64,000 bases of DNA, taken from positions 248,001-312,000 of the forward strand of contig NZ_BLXY01000003.1 of NCBI RefSeq assembly GCF_014193585.1. The letters are read 5' to 3'. Made by a program: the position numbers and the translations under genes. The first letter of the stretch is position 1, and the number at the start of each line of letters is the position of its first letter. Of this stretch, positions 23,390 to 30,157 are shown one piece after another. This DNA comes from Geomonas paludis. GTDB taxonomy: Bacteria; Desulfobacterota; Desulfuromonadia; Geobacterales; Geobacteraceae. The notes beneath the pieces are model-generated. The model did no database searches, was not told the DNA's origin, and saw nothing but the letters and a program-made list of their open reading frames with translations.

Positions 23390-24826
23390 ATGGCCACACT
23401 GTACAAGACACCGGGAGTTTACATCGAGGAGATCCCCAAGTTTCCCCCTTCGGTCGCCCCGGTGGAAACCGCGATCCCGGCCTTCATCGGCTACACGGAA
23501 AAGGCCGATGATGTCACTCCCGGGGACCTCACCTTGAAACCGACGCGCATCTCCTCCCAGGTCGAGTACGAGAAGTATTTCGGCGGTCCGCAGAAGGAGC
23601 AGGATATCAACGTGGACGTGCAGGAGACCCAGGTCAACGGGGTCACCACCGACCTGAAGGCGACCGCGTCCCTCACCGAGGCGGCCCGCTCCAAACATGT
23701 CATGTACTACGCCATGCAGATGTTCTTCGCCAACGGCGGCGGCCCCTGCTACATCGTCTCGGTCGCCCCCTACAAGGCAACCTTCGGGGGCGCCCTGGTG
23801 GAGACCGAACTGAAGGCGGGCCTCGACACCCTGGTGAAGAAGGACGAGCCGACGCTGATCGTCTTCCCGGAGGCGCAGAGCCTGTCGGTGGCGGACTTCA
23901 AGGCCCTGCACGACGCGGCGCTGGCCCAGTGCGCCGACCTCAAAGACCGCTTCGTGATCATGGACCTGCACGGCGATTCCATCTCCCTGTCCGATCCCAA
24001 TGCGAACCTGCTCAACGCGGTGAACAACTTCCGCAACAGCGGCATCGGGACCAACAACCTGAAGTACGGCGCGGTCTACGCGCCCAACATCGACACCATC
24101 CTCGACTTTCTGTACGACGACAGCGCGGTCGACGTGACCATCACCACCAACGGCTCGGCGGCGGCGCCGGTAAAGCTGGACACGCTGAAGGCGGCCAACA
24201 ACCGGGTCTACGAGCAGGCCCGCGCCGCCATCACCGACATGGCCTGCCGGCTGCCCCCCTCTTCCACCATGGCCGGCATCTATGCGGCGGTCGACAACGC
24301 CCGCGGCGTCTGGAAGGCGCCGGCCAACGTGAGCGTCAACTCGGTTATCCAGCCCGCTATCCAGTTCTCCAACGTGGAACAGGACCAGATGAACGTGGAC
24401 CCGGTGGCGGGCAAGTCGGTGAACGCCATCCGTGCCTTCACCGGCAAGGGGACACTGGTATGGGGGGCGCGCACCCTGGCCGGCAACGACAACGAGTGGC
24501 GATACGTGAACGTGCGCCGGCTCTTCAACTTCGTGGAAGAGTCGGTGAAGCGGGCCACGGAGCCGTTCGTCTTCGAGGCTAACGACGCCAACACCTGGGT
24601 GCGCGTGCAGGGGATGGTGGAGAATTTCCTGACCGTGATCTGGCGCCAGGGGGCGCTGCAGGGGGTGAAGCCGGAGCACGCGTTCTTCGTGGCGGTGGGA
24701 CTGGGCAAAACCATGACCGCCATCGACATACTGGAAGGGCGCATGATCGTGGAGGTGGGGCTGGCCGCGGTGCGCCCCGCCGAGTTCATCATCTTCAGGT
24801 TCTCGCACAAGATGGCTGAGTCGTAG
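23390..24826 (+). CDS. eCIS contractile sheath protein
   Basis: A 478-residue phage-type tail sheath protein. It begins L-Y-K-T-P-G-V-Y-I-E-E-I-P, the sheath N-terminal signature, then P-V-E-T-A-I-P-A-F-I-G-Y-T. It ends with the conserved C-terminal domain: W-G-A-R-T-L, W-R-Y-V-N-V-R-R-L-F-N-F-V-E-E-S, F-E-A-N-D-A-N-T-W, and I-I-F-R-F-S-H-K. It would polymerise around the tube and contract to drive it into the target. Only one sheath gene is present, where Afp has three (Afp2-4). AGGAGG lies nine bases before ATG. A repeat-filled gap follows before the first tube gene. Confidence 0.95.
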   Translation: MATLYKTPGVYIEEIPKFPPSVAPVETAIPAFIGYTEKADDVTPGDLTLKPTRISSQVEYEKYFGGPQKEQDINVDVQETQVNGVTTDLKATASLTEAARSKHVMYYAMQMFFANGGGPCYIVSVAPYKATFGGALVETELKAGLDTLVKKDEPTLIVFPEAQSLSVADFKALHDAALAQCADLKDRFVIMDLHGDSISLSDPNANLLNAVNNFRNSGIGTNNLKYGAVYAPNIDTILDFLYDDSAVDVTITTNGSAAAPVKLDTLKAANNRVYEQARAAITDMACRLPPSSTMAGIYAAVDNARGVWKAPANVSVNSVIQPAIQFSNVEQDQMNVDPVAGKSVNAIRAFTGKGTLVWGARTLAGNDNEWRYVNVRRLFNFVEESVKRATEPFVFEANDANTWVRVQGMVENFLTVIWRQGALQGVKPEHAFFVAVGLGKTMTAIDILEGRMIVEVGLAAVRPAEFIIFRFSHKMAES

Positions 24827-24834
24827 GGTCCTCC

Positions 24835-25050
24835 CCCCCGTAGCCTTTACCCTCGCCCTCCGGGCCTTCGCCCACCGTAGGGCTTCGGTCCGCAGGCGGG
24901 AGAGGGTGGCCGAAGGCCGGGTGAGGGGGATGCCACGAAGTGAGTGCAGTGCCAGTTGCAGCGCCCTCACCCCGACCCTCTCCCGGAGGGAGAGGGGGCA
25001 GGAAGCAGCGCCCTCACCCCGACCCTCTCCCGGAGGGAGAGGGGGAAAAG
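24835..25050. repeat. GC-rich palindromic repeats between sheath and tube genes
   Basis: A degenerate copy (CCCTCGCCCTCCGGG ... GGCGGGAGAGGGTGGCC) runs to about 24930. It is followed by two near-identical units of CCCTCACCCCGACCC plus TCTCCCGGAGGGAGAGGGGG at about 24965-24998 and 25012-25045. Together they fill the 302-base gap between the sheath and tube genes. Each can fold into a strong hairpin. Open frames through the repeats encode only peptides such as P-L-P-E-G-E-G and are not genes. Confidence 0.85.
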
Positions 25051-25128
25051 GCGCACACCCCCCTCCTGTGTATCTCCGGGAGTGGGGGAAACATCGGAAG
25101 CCGGAAAAAATGGATAAAGGAGACAGAC

Positions 25129-25566
25129 ATGGCGCAAGAGTATCCCTTACCGCGGTTCCATTTCCAGGTCGACTGGGGCGGGGCCAAGATCAGCTTCACC
25201 GAGGTGACCGGCCTGGTCATGGAGCGGGAGAAGATAGAGTACCGGCACAGCGACAGCCGCGACTTCAACAAGATCGCCATGCCCGGCCTGGTGAAAAACA
25301 ACAACATCAGCCTGAAGCGCGGCAAGTTCGAGAAGGACTTCGACTACAACACCTGGCTGGAAGAGGTGGCCAACGAGCGGGTGGAGAAGCGGCGCGACAT
25401 CATCATCCGCCTGTTGAACGAGAAGCACGAGCCGGTGGCGGCCTGGACGGCCACCCGCTGTTTCCCGGTCAAGGTCACCGCACCGGACCTGAAATCGGAC
25501 GCCAACGAGGCCGCCATCGAGACCCTCGAGATCGCCCACGAAGGGCTCAAGCTGATGAAGGTCTAG
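25129..25566 (+). CDS. eCIS inner tube protein, first copy (gp19 family)
   Basis: A 145-residue T4 gp19-type tube protein. It begins M-A-Q-E-Y-P-L-P-R-F-H-F-Q-V-D-W-G-G and has F-T-E-V-T-G-L, E-Y-R-H-S-D, K-I-A-M-P-G-L-V-K, L-K-R-G and E-T-L-E-I-A-H-E-G-L, all marks of Afp1/Pvc1-like tube proteins. Hexameric rings of it form the hollow tube that carries cargo. AAAGGAGA lies seven bases before ATG at 25129. The open frame upstream of this start is only repeat sequence and is rejected as coding. It is nine bases ahead of the second tube gene. Confidence 0.95.
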   Translation: MAQEYPLPRFHFQVDWGGAKISFTEVTGLVMEREKIEYRHSDSRDFNKIAMPGLVKNNNISLKRGKFEKDFDYNTWLEEVANERVEKRRDIIIRLLNEKHEPVAAWTATRCFPVKVTAPDLKSDANEAAIETLEIAHEGLKLMKV

Positions 25567-25575
25567 GGCCTGGCC

Positions 25576-26013
25576 ATGGTCGATTACTACCCCCCGTGGG
25601 GATTCTACTTCCGGGTCGAGTTCGGCATCAGCAAGGACAAGAACGACGTCCGCTTCCAGATGGTGTCGGGGCTCTCGGTGGAGTACGACACCGAGGAATA
25701 CAAGGAAGGGGGCGAGAACCGCTTCACCCACAAGCTCCCGGTACGCACGAAGTACGCGGACCTGGTGCTGAAGCGCGGCATGCTGACCGATTCGGAGGTG
25801 ATCAAGTGGTTCCTGCGCGCCTTCCGGGACCGCGACTTCGAGCCCACGGATCTGAACGTGATCCTGATGAACGAAAAGGGTGAGCCGCTTAAGACCTGGC
25901 AGGTGTCGCACGCCATCCCAAGGAAATGGCAGGTGAGCGATCTCAACTCGGGGGAGAATGCGCTGGTGATTGAGACGTTGGAGCTGACGTACAGATATTT
26001 TACGGTGGCCTGA
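25576..26013 (+). CDS. eCIS tube protein, second copy (gp19 family, Afp5-like)
   Basis: A 145-residue gp19-family protein starting M-V-D-Y-Y-P-P-W-G-F-Y-F-R-V-E-F. It shows F-Q-M-V-S-G-L-S-V-E-Y-D-T-E-E-Y-K-E-G-G-E-N-R, K-Y-A-D-L-V-L-K-R-G and E-T-L-E-L-T-Y-R-Y-F. The E-G-G-E-N-R-x-x-H-K-L-P motif and this position match Afp5/Pvc5-like tube-initiator rings that join tube to hub. The same length as the first copy but low identity fits an old duplication. A hairpin-rich, repeat-filled gap of 472 bases follows. Confidence 0.93.
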   Translation: MVDYYPPWGFYFRVEFGISKDKNDVRFQMVSGLSVEYDTEEYKEGGENRFTHKLPVRTKYADLVLKRGMLTDSEVIKWFLRAFRDRDFEPTDLNVILMNEKGEPLKTWQVSHAIPRKWQVSDLNSGENALVIETLELTYRYFTVA

Positions 26014-26036
26014 TTGCGCGGTGGCATATTTTCCTG

Positions 26037-26147
26037 GTTCCCAAGCTCCAGCTTGGGAACCCCATGTGGCGCAAAGCTCCAGCTTTGCATTTGAGGAAAG
26101 TTGGAGCTTCAGAGTGGCTTTGCGTTCCCAAGGTGGACCTTGGGAAC
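26037..26147. repeat. Three perfect two-base-loop hairpins downstream of the tube genes
   Basis: Three consecutive perfect inverted repeats, each with a two-base loop: 26037-26060 (11-base stem, GTTCCCAAGCT arm), 26071-26088 (8-base stem, GCAAAGCT arm) and 26124-26147 (11-base stem, GTTCCCAAGGT arm). The first and third arms are almost the same sequence. No T-run follows. The type is distinct from the GC-rich family that begins 40 bases later. Confidence 0.85.
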
Positions 26148-26184
26148 GAGCCAAATCCCCCCTGTCCCCCCTTAGCCTCCCATT

Positions 26185-26430
26185 CCCTCGCCCCCCGGGA
26201 GAGGGTGGCCGGAGGCCGGGTGAGGGCGACGGCACGAAGTGACCGCGGTGCCAGCTGCAACGCCCTCACCCCAGCCCTCTCCCGGAGGGAGAGGGGGCGA
26301 AAGACCGCGGTGCCAGCTGCAACGCCCTCACCCCAGCCCTCTCCCGGAGGGAGAGGGGGCGAAAGACCAAGGTGCCAGCTGCAGCGCCCTCACCGCAGCC
26401 CTCTCCCGGAGGGAGAGGGGGCGAAAGACC
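26185..26430. repeat. GC-rich palindromic repeat array between tube and Afp6-like genes
   Basis: A GGGAGAGGGTGGCCGGAGGC unit is followed by three tandem copies of about 65 bases, each with CCCTCACC, CAGCCC and TCTCCCGGAGGGAGAGGGGG followed by CGAAAGACC. Two of the copies differ at only a few bases, indicating recent expansion. It is the same family as at 6.3, 24.9 and 60 kb. Open frames here encode only repeat peptides. With the preceding hairpins it accounts for most of the non-coding stretch 26014-26485. Confidence 0.88.
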
Positions 26431-26485
26431 AAGGTGCGCCCCATCCCGTCAAAGGTAGGGGAGACAGACGACAACGGAACAGCCT

Positions 26486-26641
26486 ATGCCCATCGAGATC
26501 AAGGAACTGCACATAAAGGTCGCGCTGACCTCCTCCCCTGCCCCGCCGGCCCGAGCCGGTGACGGGGCGGGCAGGGAGGCGATGGTCGCGGAGTGCGTGG
26601 AACAGGTGCTGCAGATTCTCAAGAACAAGGCGGAACGCTGA
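26486..26641 (+). CDS. Small eCIS protein, DUF5908/Afp6-like
   Basis: A 51-residue protein starting M-P-I-E-I-K-E-L-H-I-K-V, the signature of the short DUF5908 proteins found between tube and LysM genes in eCIS loci. A Pro/Ala/Gly linker leads to a C-terminal helix E-C-V-E-Q-V-L-Q-I-L. In Afp the small Afp6 occupies this slot, but its role is not settled. Its TGA overlaps the ATG of the LysM gene (TGATG), so it is translationally coupled. There is no strong ribosome binding site immediately upstream, so expression may be low. Confidence 0.8.
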   Translation: MPIEIKELHIKVALTSSPAPPARAGDGAGREAMVAECVEQVLQILKNKAER

Positions 26642-27348
26642 TGGCGGATAACGGCAAACTGGAAAAACTCCTGATCCTGGCCTTCGACACCTCGGAGGAC
26701 GCGGAACGCGGCACGAAGAGCGAGGCCAAGGAGACCTTCGAGGCCTTGATCAACCCGGAGAGCTACACCCTGGAGTACAAGGTGAAGACCTCGGAGGGCC
26801 AGGGCCAGGGGACCAGCGGCGCACAGGCGAAGTACGAGTTCACCCTCCCGGAGGAGTTGACCTTCGAGTTCCTGTTCGACAATACCGGCATCATCGACGG
26901 CAAGAAGAACAAGGACGGCGTGAACAAGGACGTGGACCGCTTCCGCAAGATGCTGACCGGCTACCAGGGGAAATCGCACGAGCCATACCACCTGAAGCTG
27001 GTCTGGGGCAGCCTCGTCTTCACCGGCCGCGCCATAGAGCTCTCGCTGACCCACAAACTGTTCAATCCGGACGGGCAGCCGATCCGCACCGTCGCCAAGG
27101 TGAAGTTCAAGAAGAGTGTCGAGGACAAGAAACGCGCCCGCAAGGAGGACAAGTCATCCCCCGACCTCACCCACCGGCGCACGGTAAAGGGTGGCGACAC
27201 GCTGCCGCTGCTCTGCTACCGCATCTACGGCGACCCGAAGTACTACCTGCAGGTGGCGCAGGCGAACGGGCTGAACAACTTCAGAAAGCTTGTGCCCAAC
27301 ACCAGCCTGCTCTTCCCGCCCCTGGACAAGAAAGGCGCAGCGCCGTGA
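26641..27348 (+). CDS. eCIS LysM-domain baseplate connector (Afp7-like)
   Basis: A 235-residue protein. The N-terminal part (residues 1-160) has E-A-L-I-N-P-E-S-Y-T, F-E-F-L-F-D-N-T-G and F-T-G-R-A-I-E-L-S-L-T-H-K-L-F, matching Afp7/gp53-like proteins. A C-terminal LysM-like domain (about 180-230) reads V-K-G-G-D-T-L-P-L-L-C-Y-R-I-Y-G-D-P-K-Y-Y. It would join the tube-initiator ring to the spike and baseplate. It starts inside the stop of the DUF5908 gene and its own TGA overlaps the GTG start of the spike gene. Such tight overlaps are typical of this operon. Confidence 0.9.
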   Translation: MADNGKLEKLLILAFDTSEDAERGTKSEAKETFEALINPESYTLEYKVKTSEGQGQGTSGAQAKYEFTLPEELTFEFLFDNTGIIDGKKNKDGVNKDVDRFRKMLTGYQGKSHEPYHLKLVWGSLVFTGRAIELSLTHKLFNPDGQPIRTVAKVKFKKSVEDKKRARKEDKSSPDLTHRRTVKGGDTLPLLCYRIYGDPKYYLQVAQANGLNNFRKLVPNTSLLFPPLDKKGAAP

Positions 27349-29114
27349 GCACCGGGTCGACCATCCCCACGCCCGCCACGCCGGACGTCTGCAGCGTCGA
27401 ACTGCTCATGGATGGTGCGGCCGTTCCGGGGCAATACCACGTGCTGTCGGTAGCCGTGCGCAAGGAGGTGAACCGCATCCCGACCGCCACCATCCAGATC
27501 CGCGACGGCGAGGCCTCCAAGGCGACCTTCCAGGCCAGCAACAGCGACTTATTCGTCCCGGGCAAAAAGATCGAGATCAAGCTCGGCTACCGCTCGCACA
27601 ACGACACCGTGTTCAAGGGGATCGTGGTGAGGCACGGCATCAGCGTGCGCAAAAGCGGCAGCATCCTCACGGTTGAGTGCCGCGACGAGGCGGTGCGGAT
27701 GAGCGTCGGCCTGAAGAGCCGCTACTTCGTGGACATGAAGGACGGCGACGTCATCGAGCAGGTCATCGACTCCTACAAGCTCGGCAAGGACGTCCAGGCC
27801 ACCAAGCCGGATCTCAAGGAGGTGACGCAGTACAACGCGACGGACTGGGATTTCCTGCTGCTGCGTGCCGAGGCCAACGGCATGGTGGTGATCGCCAGCG
27901 ACGGCAAGATCACGGTCAACACGCCCACCACGGAGGGCGACGCGGTGGTCACGGTAGGGTTCGGCAGCACGCTGTTGGAACTCGACGCCGACATCGACGC
28001 GCGCAGGCAGAGCAAGGGGATCGTGGCCAAGAGCTGGAACGCCGCCGAGCAGAAGGTCGTCGAGGCCGAGGCCAGGGAACCGGGGCGCTCATCGAGCGGC
28101 AACCTCTCCCCTGACGATCTGGCCGGGATACTGGGCAGCGCCCCGCACGAGCTGCGGCACGGCGGGAAGCTGGGGCAGCCGGAATTGCAGGCCTGGGCGG
28201 ACGGCAGGCTGAGGACCGAGCGGCTGGCCCAGGTGCGGGGGCGGGCCCGGTGCCAAGGCTTCGCGGCGGTGGCTCCCGGCAAGGTCATTGAGCTTACCGG
28301 CGTCGGAGAGAGGTTCCAGGGGAAGCTGTACGTCTCGGGTGTGCGCCACGTGGTGGACAACGGCAACTGGGAGACCGACGTGCAGTTCGGCCTATGTACC
28401 GAGACCTTCGCAGAGAGCTTCGACCTGCGGCCGATGCCGGCAGCGGGGCTGATCCCGGCGGTCACGGGGCTGCAGATGGGGGTGGTCACGGTGCTGGAGA
28501 AGGATCCGCAGGGGGAGGACCGCATCAAGGTGCGGCTGCCGCTGGTCAGCAAGGCCGAGGAAGGGATCTGGGCACGGCTGGCAACCCTGGACGCCGGCAA
28601 AGGGCGCGGCACCTTCTTCAGGCCGGAGCTCGGCGACGAGGTGGTGGTCGGCTTTCTCTGGGACGACCCCCGTCACCCGGTGGTGCTGGGGATGTGCCAT
28701 AGCTCGGCAAAACCGGCGCCGGAACCGGCCAAGGACAAGAACCACCGCAAGGGGTACGTGAGCCGCTCCAAGATGAAGCTCACCTTCGATGACGACAGGA
28801 AGGCGGTGCAACTGGAGACGCCCAAGGGAAACAGGCTCACCCTAGCCGAGGACAAGAAGGGGATCGTCATCCAGGACCAAAACGGCAACAAGATCACCCT
28901 GGACGACCAGGGGGTGCGGATCGAGAGCAGCAAGGACCTCACCCTGAAGGCGGCCAAGAACCTGAAGATCGAGTGCGGCTCAAACCTGGATCTCTCCGCG
29001 CAGATGGCTCTGAAGGCGGCCGGGAGCGCCAGCACCGAACTGTCCGGCGCCAGCACCACCATCAAGGGGAGCGCCAAGACGGTGATCCAGGGGGGGATCG
29101 TGCAGATCAACTGA
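27345..29114 (+). CDS. eCIS central spike protein (VgrG/gp27-gp5-like, Afp8)
   Basis: A 589-residue protein with a GTG start that overlaps the preceding stop. Residues 1-350 form the phage late-control gene D/gp27-like hub (V-P-G-Q-Y-H-V, F-K-G-I-V-V-R-H, W-D-F-L-L-L-R-A-E-A-N-G). Then comes an OB-fold gp5 region (about 375-450: G-V-V-T-V-L-E-K-D-P, G-R-G-T-F-F-R-P-E-L-G-D-E-V-V-V-G-F). A C-terminal beta-helix (about 480-589) has repeats such as I-E-S-S-K-D-L-T-L-K-A. It forms the trimeric needle that carries the PAAR tip. Two 116-base repeats lie between it and the PAAR gene. Confidence 0.95.
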   Translation: MSTGSTIPTPATPDVCSVELLMDGAAVPGQYHVLSVAVRKEVNRIPTATIQIRDGEASKATFQASNSDLFVPGKKIEIKLGYRSHNDTVFKGIVVRHGISVRKSGSILTVECRDEAVRMSVGLKSRYFVDMKDGDVIEQVIDSYKLGKDVQATKPDLKEVTQYNATDWDFLLLRAEANGMVVIASDGKITVNTPTTEGDAVVTVGFGSTLLELDADIDARRQSKGIVAKSWNAAEQKVVEAEAREPGRSSSGNLSPDDLAGILGSAPHELRHGGKLGQPELQAWADGRLRTERLAQVRGRARCQGFAAVAPGKVIELTGVGERFQGKLYVSGVRHVVDNGNWETDVQFGLCTETFAESFDLRPMPAAGLIPAVTGLQMGVVTVLEKDPQGEDRIKVRLPLVSKAEEGIWARLATLDAGKGRGTFFRPELGDEVVVGFLWDDPRHPVVLGMCHSSAKPAPEPAKDKNHRKGYVSRSKMKLTFDDDRKAVQLETPKGNRLTLAEDKKGIVIQDQNGNKITLDDQGVRIESSKDLTLKAAKNLKIECGSNLDLSAQMALKAAGSASTELSGASTTIKGSAKTVIQGGIVQIN

Positions 29115-29151
29115 TAAGCGCGCAAGGGAGTCAAAAGCAACGTCAAAAGCT

Positions 29152-29267
29152 GTTACGCAAAGAACATGAAGTATCCGCTGAGAACACGAAGAAAAAATCT
29201 TGAATGAAAGACAAACCCAAAAGCTCTCTTTGCGGACATCGCGACTACTTGGCGTTCTTTGCGTAAC
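29152..29267. repeat. 116-base element with 14-base terminal inverted repeats, copy 1
   Basis: Begins GTTACGCAAAGAAC and ends GTTCTTTGCGTAAC, exact inverted ends of 14 bases. The interior (about 88 bases) has no gene. A second copy of the same length starts 29 bases further on and differs at only a few positions. The form is that of a miniature inverted-repeat element or a palindromic mosaic. No target-site duplication is clear. It lies in the gap 29115-29435 between the spike and PAAR genes. Confidence 0.85.
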
Positions 29268-29295
29268 CGCTTCGTGGTTTCAAAGATTAAAAGCG

Positions 29296-29411
29296 GTTAC
29301 GCAAAGAACACGAAGTATCCGCTGAGAACACGAAGAAAAAATCTTGAATGAAAGACAAACCCAAAAGCTCTCTTTGCGGACATTGCGACTACTTGGCGTT
29401 CTTTGCGTAAC
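29296..29411. repeat. 116-base element with 14-base terminal inverted repeats, copy 2
   Basis: Near-identical direct copy of 29152-29267 with the same GTTACGCAAAGAAC and GTTCTTTGCGTAAC ends. The 28 bases between the copies (29268-29295) contain a partial CGCTT/AAGCG pair that continues the inverted symmetry. The right end reaches within 25 bases of the PAAR start, so the element contributes to the PAAR leader. Confidence 0.85.
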
Positions 29412-29435
29412 TGCTTTTTGTCTCTAGGAGTTTCC

Positions 29436-29705
29436 ATGCTTCCTGCCGCGCGCATCACCGACCTCATCGTAAGCTCCGCCACCCTCGGGGTGCCGACGCC
29501 CATCATTCCGCCGGGGGCGCTGAACGTGCTGATCGCGGGCCTGCCGGCGGCACGCATGGGGGATACCTGCGGCGCGGACGTGATCATCAAGGGCTCCACC
29601 ACGGTGTTCATCGGCGGGCTGCCGGCAGCCCGCGTGGCGGACCAGACCGCCGGGGGGGGCGTGATCCTTCCCCCTGGCGCATTGACCGTCCTCATCGGAG
29701 GCTGA
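29436..29705 (+). CDS. eCIS PAAR-repeat spike tip protein (Afp10-like)
   Basis: An 89-residue PAAR protein: P-A-A-R-I-T-D, then G-L-P-A-A-R-M-G-D-T-C, F-I-G-G-L-P-A-A-R-V-A-D, and a final G-G. The three P-A-A-R-like repeats form the sharp cone that caps the spike. AGGAG is five bases before ATG. It is cotranscribed with the gp25 gene, which starts three bases after it ends. There is no extension, so it carries no fused effector domain. Confidence 0.93.
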   Translation: MLPAARITDLIVSSATLGVPTPIIPPGALNVLIAGLPAARMGDTCGADVIIKGSTTVFIGGLPAARVADQTAGGGVILPPGALTVLIGG

Positions 29706-29708
29706 CGG

Positions 29709-30152
29709 ATGAACCTCGATTTCCTGGGGCGCGGCTGGTCGTTCCCGCCCGAATTCGACAAGACGCTGCCGGGCGTGGTTCTGCTGGAGCAGGAGGCGGA
29801 CATCGTGGCCAGCCTCCAGGCCCTGTTAAGCACATCGCAGGGGGAACGGGTCATGCTGCCGCAATACGGCTGCAACCTGGACGACCTGATCTTCGAGAGC
29901 CTCGACACGGGAACCAAGACGCTGATGGCGGACAAGATCGAGACCGCCATCCTGTACCACGAGCCGCGTATCGAGCTGGAAAGCGTCAACCTGGACGACA
30001 CCCGCGAGCTGGAGGGGGTGGTCCTGATCGAGGTCACCTACCGGGTCAAGACGACCAACTCGCGCTTCAACTTCGTCTTCCCCTACTACAAGCTGGAAGG
30101 GACCGACCTCGACCTCGGGGTAACGGTGAACCTCCTGCCGGAAAGCGATTAG
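29709..30152 (+). CDS. eCIS baseplate wedge protein (gp25 family, Afp9)
   Basis: A 147-residue gp25-type protein. It has G-R-G-W-S-F-P-P-E-F, E-Q-E-A-D-I-V-A-S-L-Q-A-L-L-S-T-S-Q-G-E-R-V-M-L-P-Q-Y-G-C-N-L-D-D-L-I-F and E-P-R-I-E-L-E-S-V-N-L, the conserved heart of GPW_gp25. The E-R-x-M-x-P-x-Y-G motif is exact. It joins sheath to baseplate and primes sheath polymerisation. It is directly after PAAR and five bases before the large baseplate gene. Length is normal. Confidence 0.94.
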   Translation: MNLDFLGRGWSFPPEFDKTLPGVVLLEQEADIVASLQALLSTSQGERVMLPQYGCNLDDLIFESLDTGTKTLMADKIETAILYHEPRIELESVNLDDTRELEGVVLIEVTYRVKTTNSRFNFVFPYYKLEGTDLDLGVTVNLLPESD

Positions 30153-30157
30153 GCCCT

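Noticed and set aside
23354-24970. 538-codon minus-strand open frame opposite the sheath gene
   Set aside because: The sheath protein on the plus strand has full family motifs; the opposite frame is a His/Val/Gly-rich shadow.
24940-25128. An N-terminal extension of the first tube protein
   Set aside because: The extra residues (P-S-P-G-G-R-G type) are translations of the palindromic repeat; the ATG at 25129 has a proper ribosome binding site and starts the tube family sequence.
26064-26562. Two plus-strand frames through the repeat array
   Set aside because: They encode repeat-derived peptides (L-P-E-G-E-G) and stop inside the next genes in a wrong frame.
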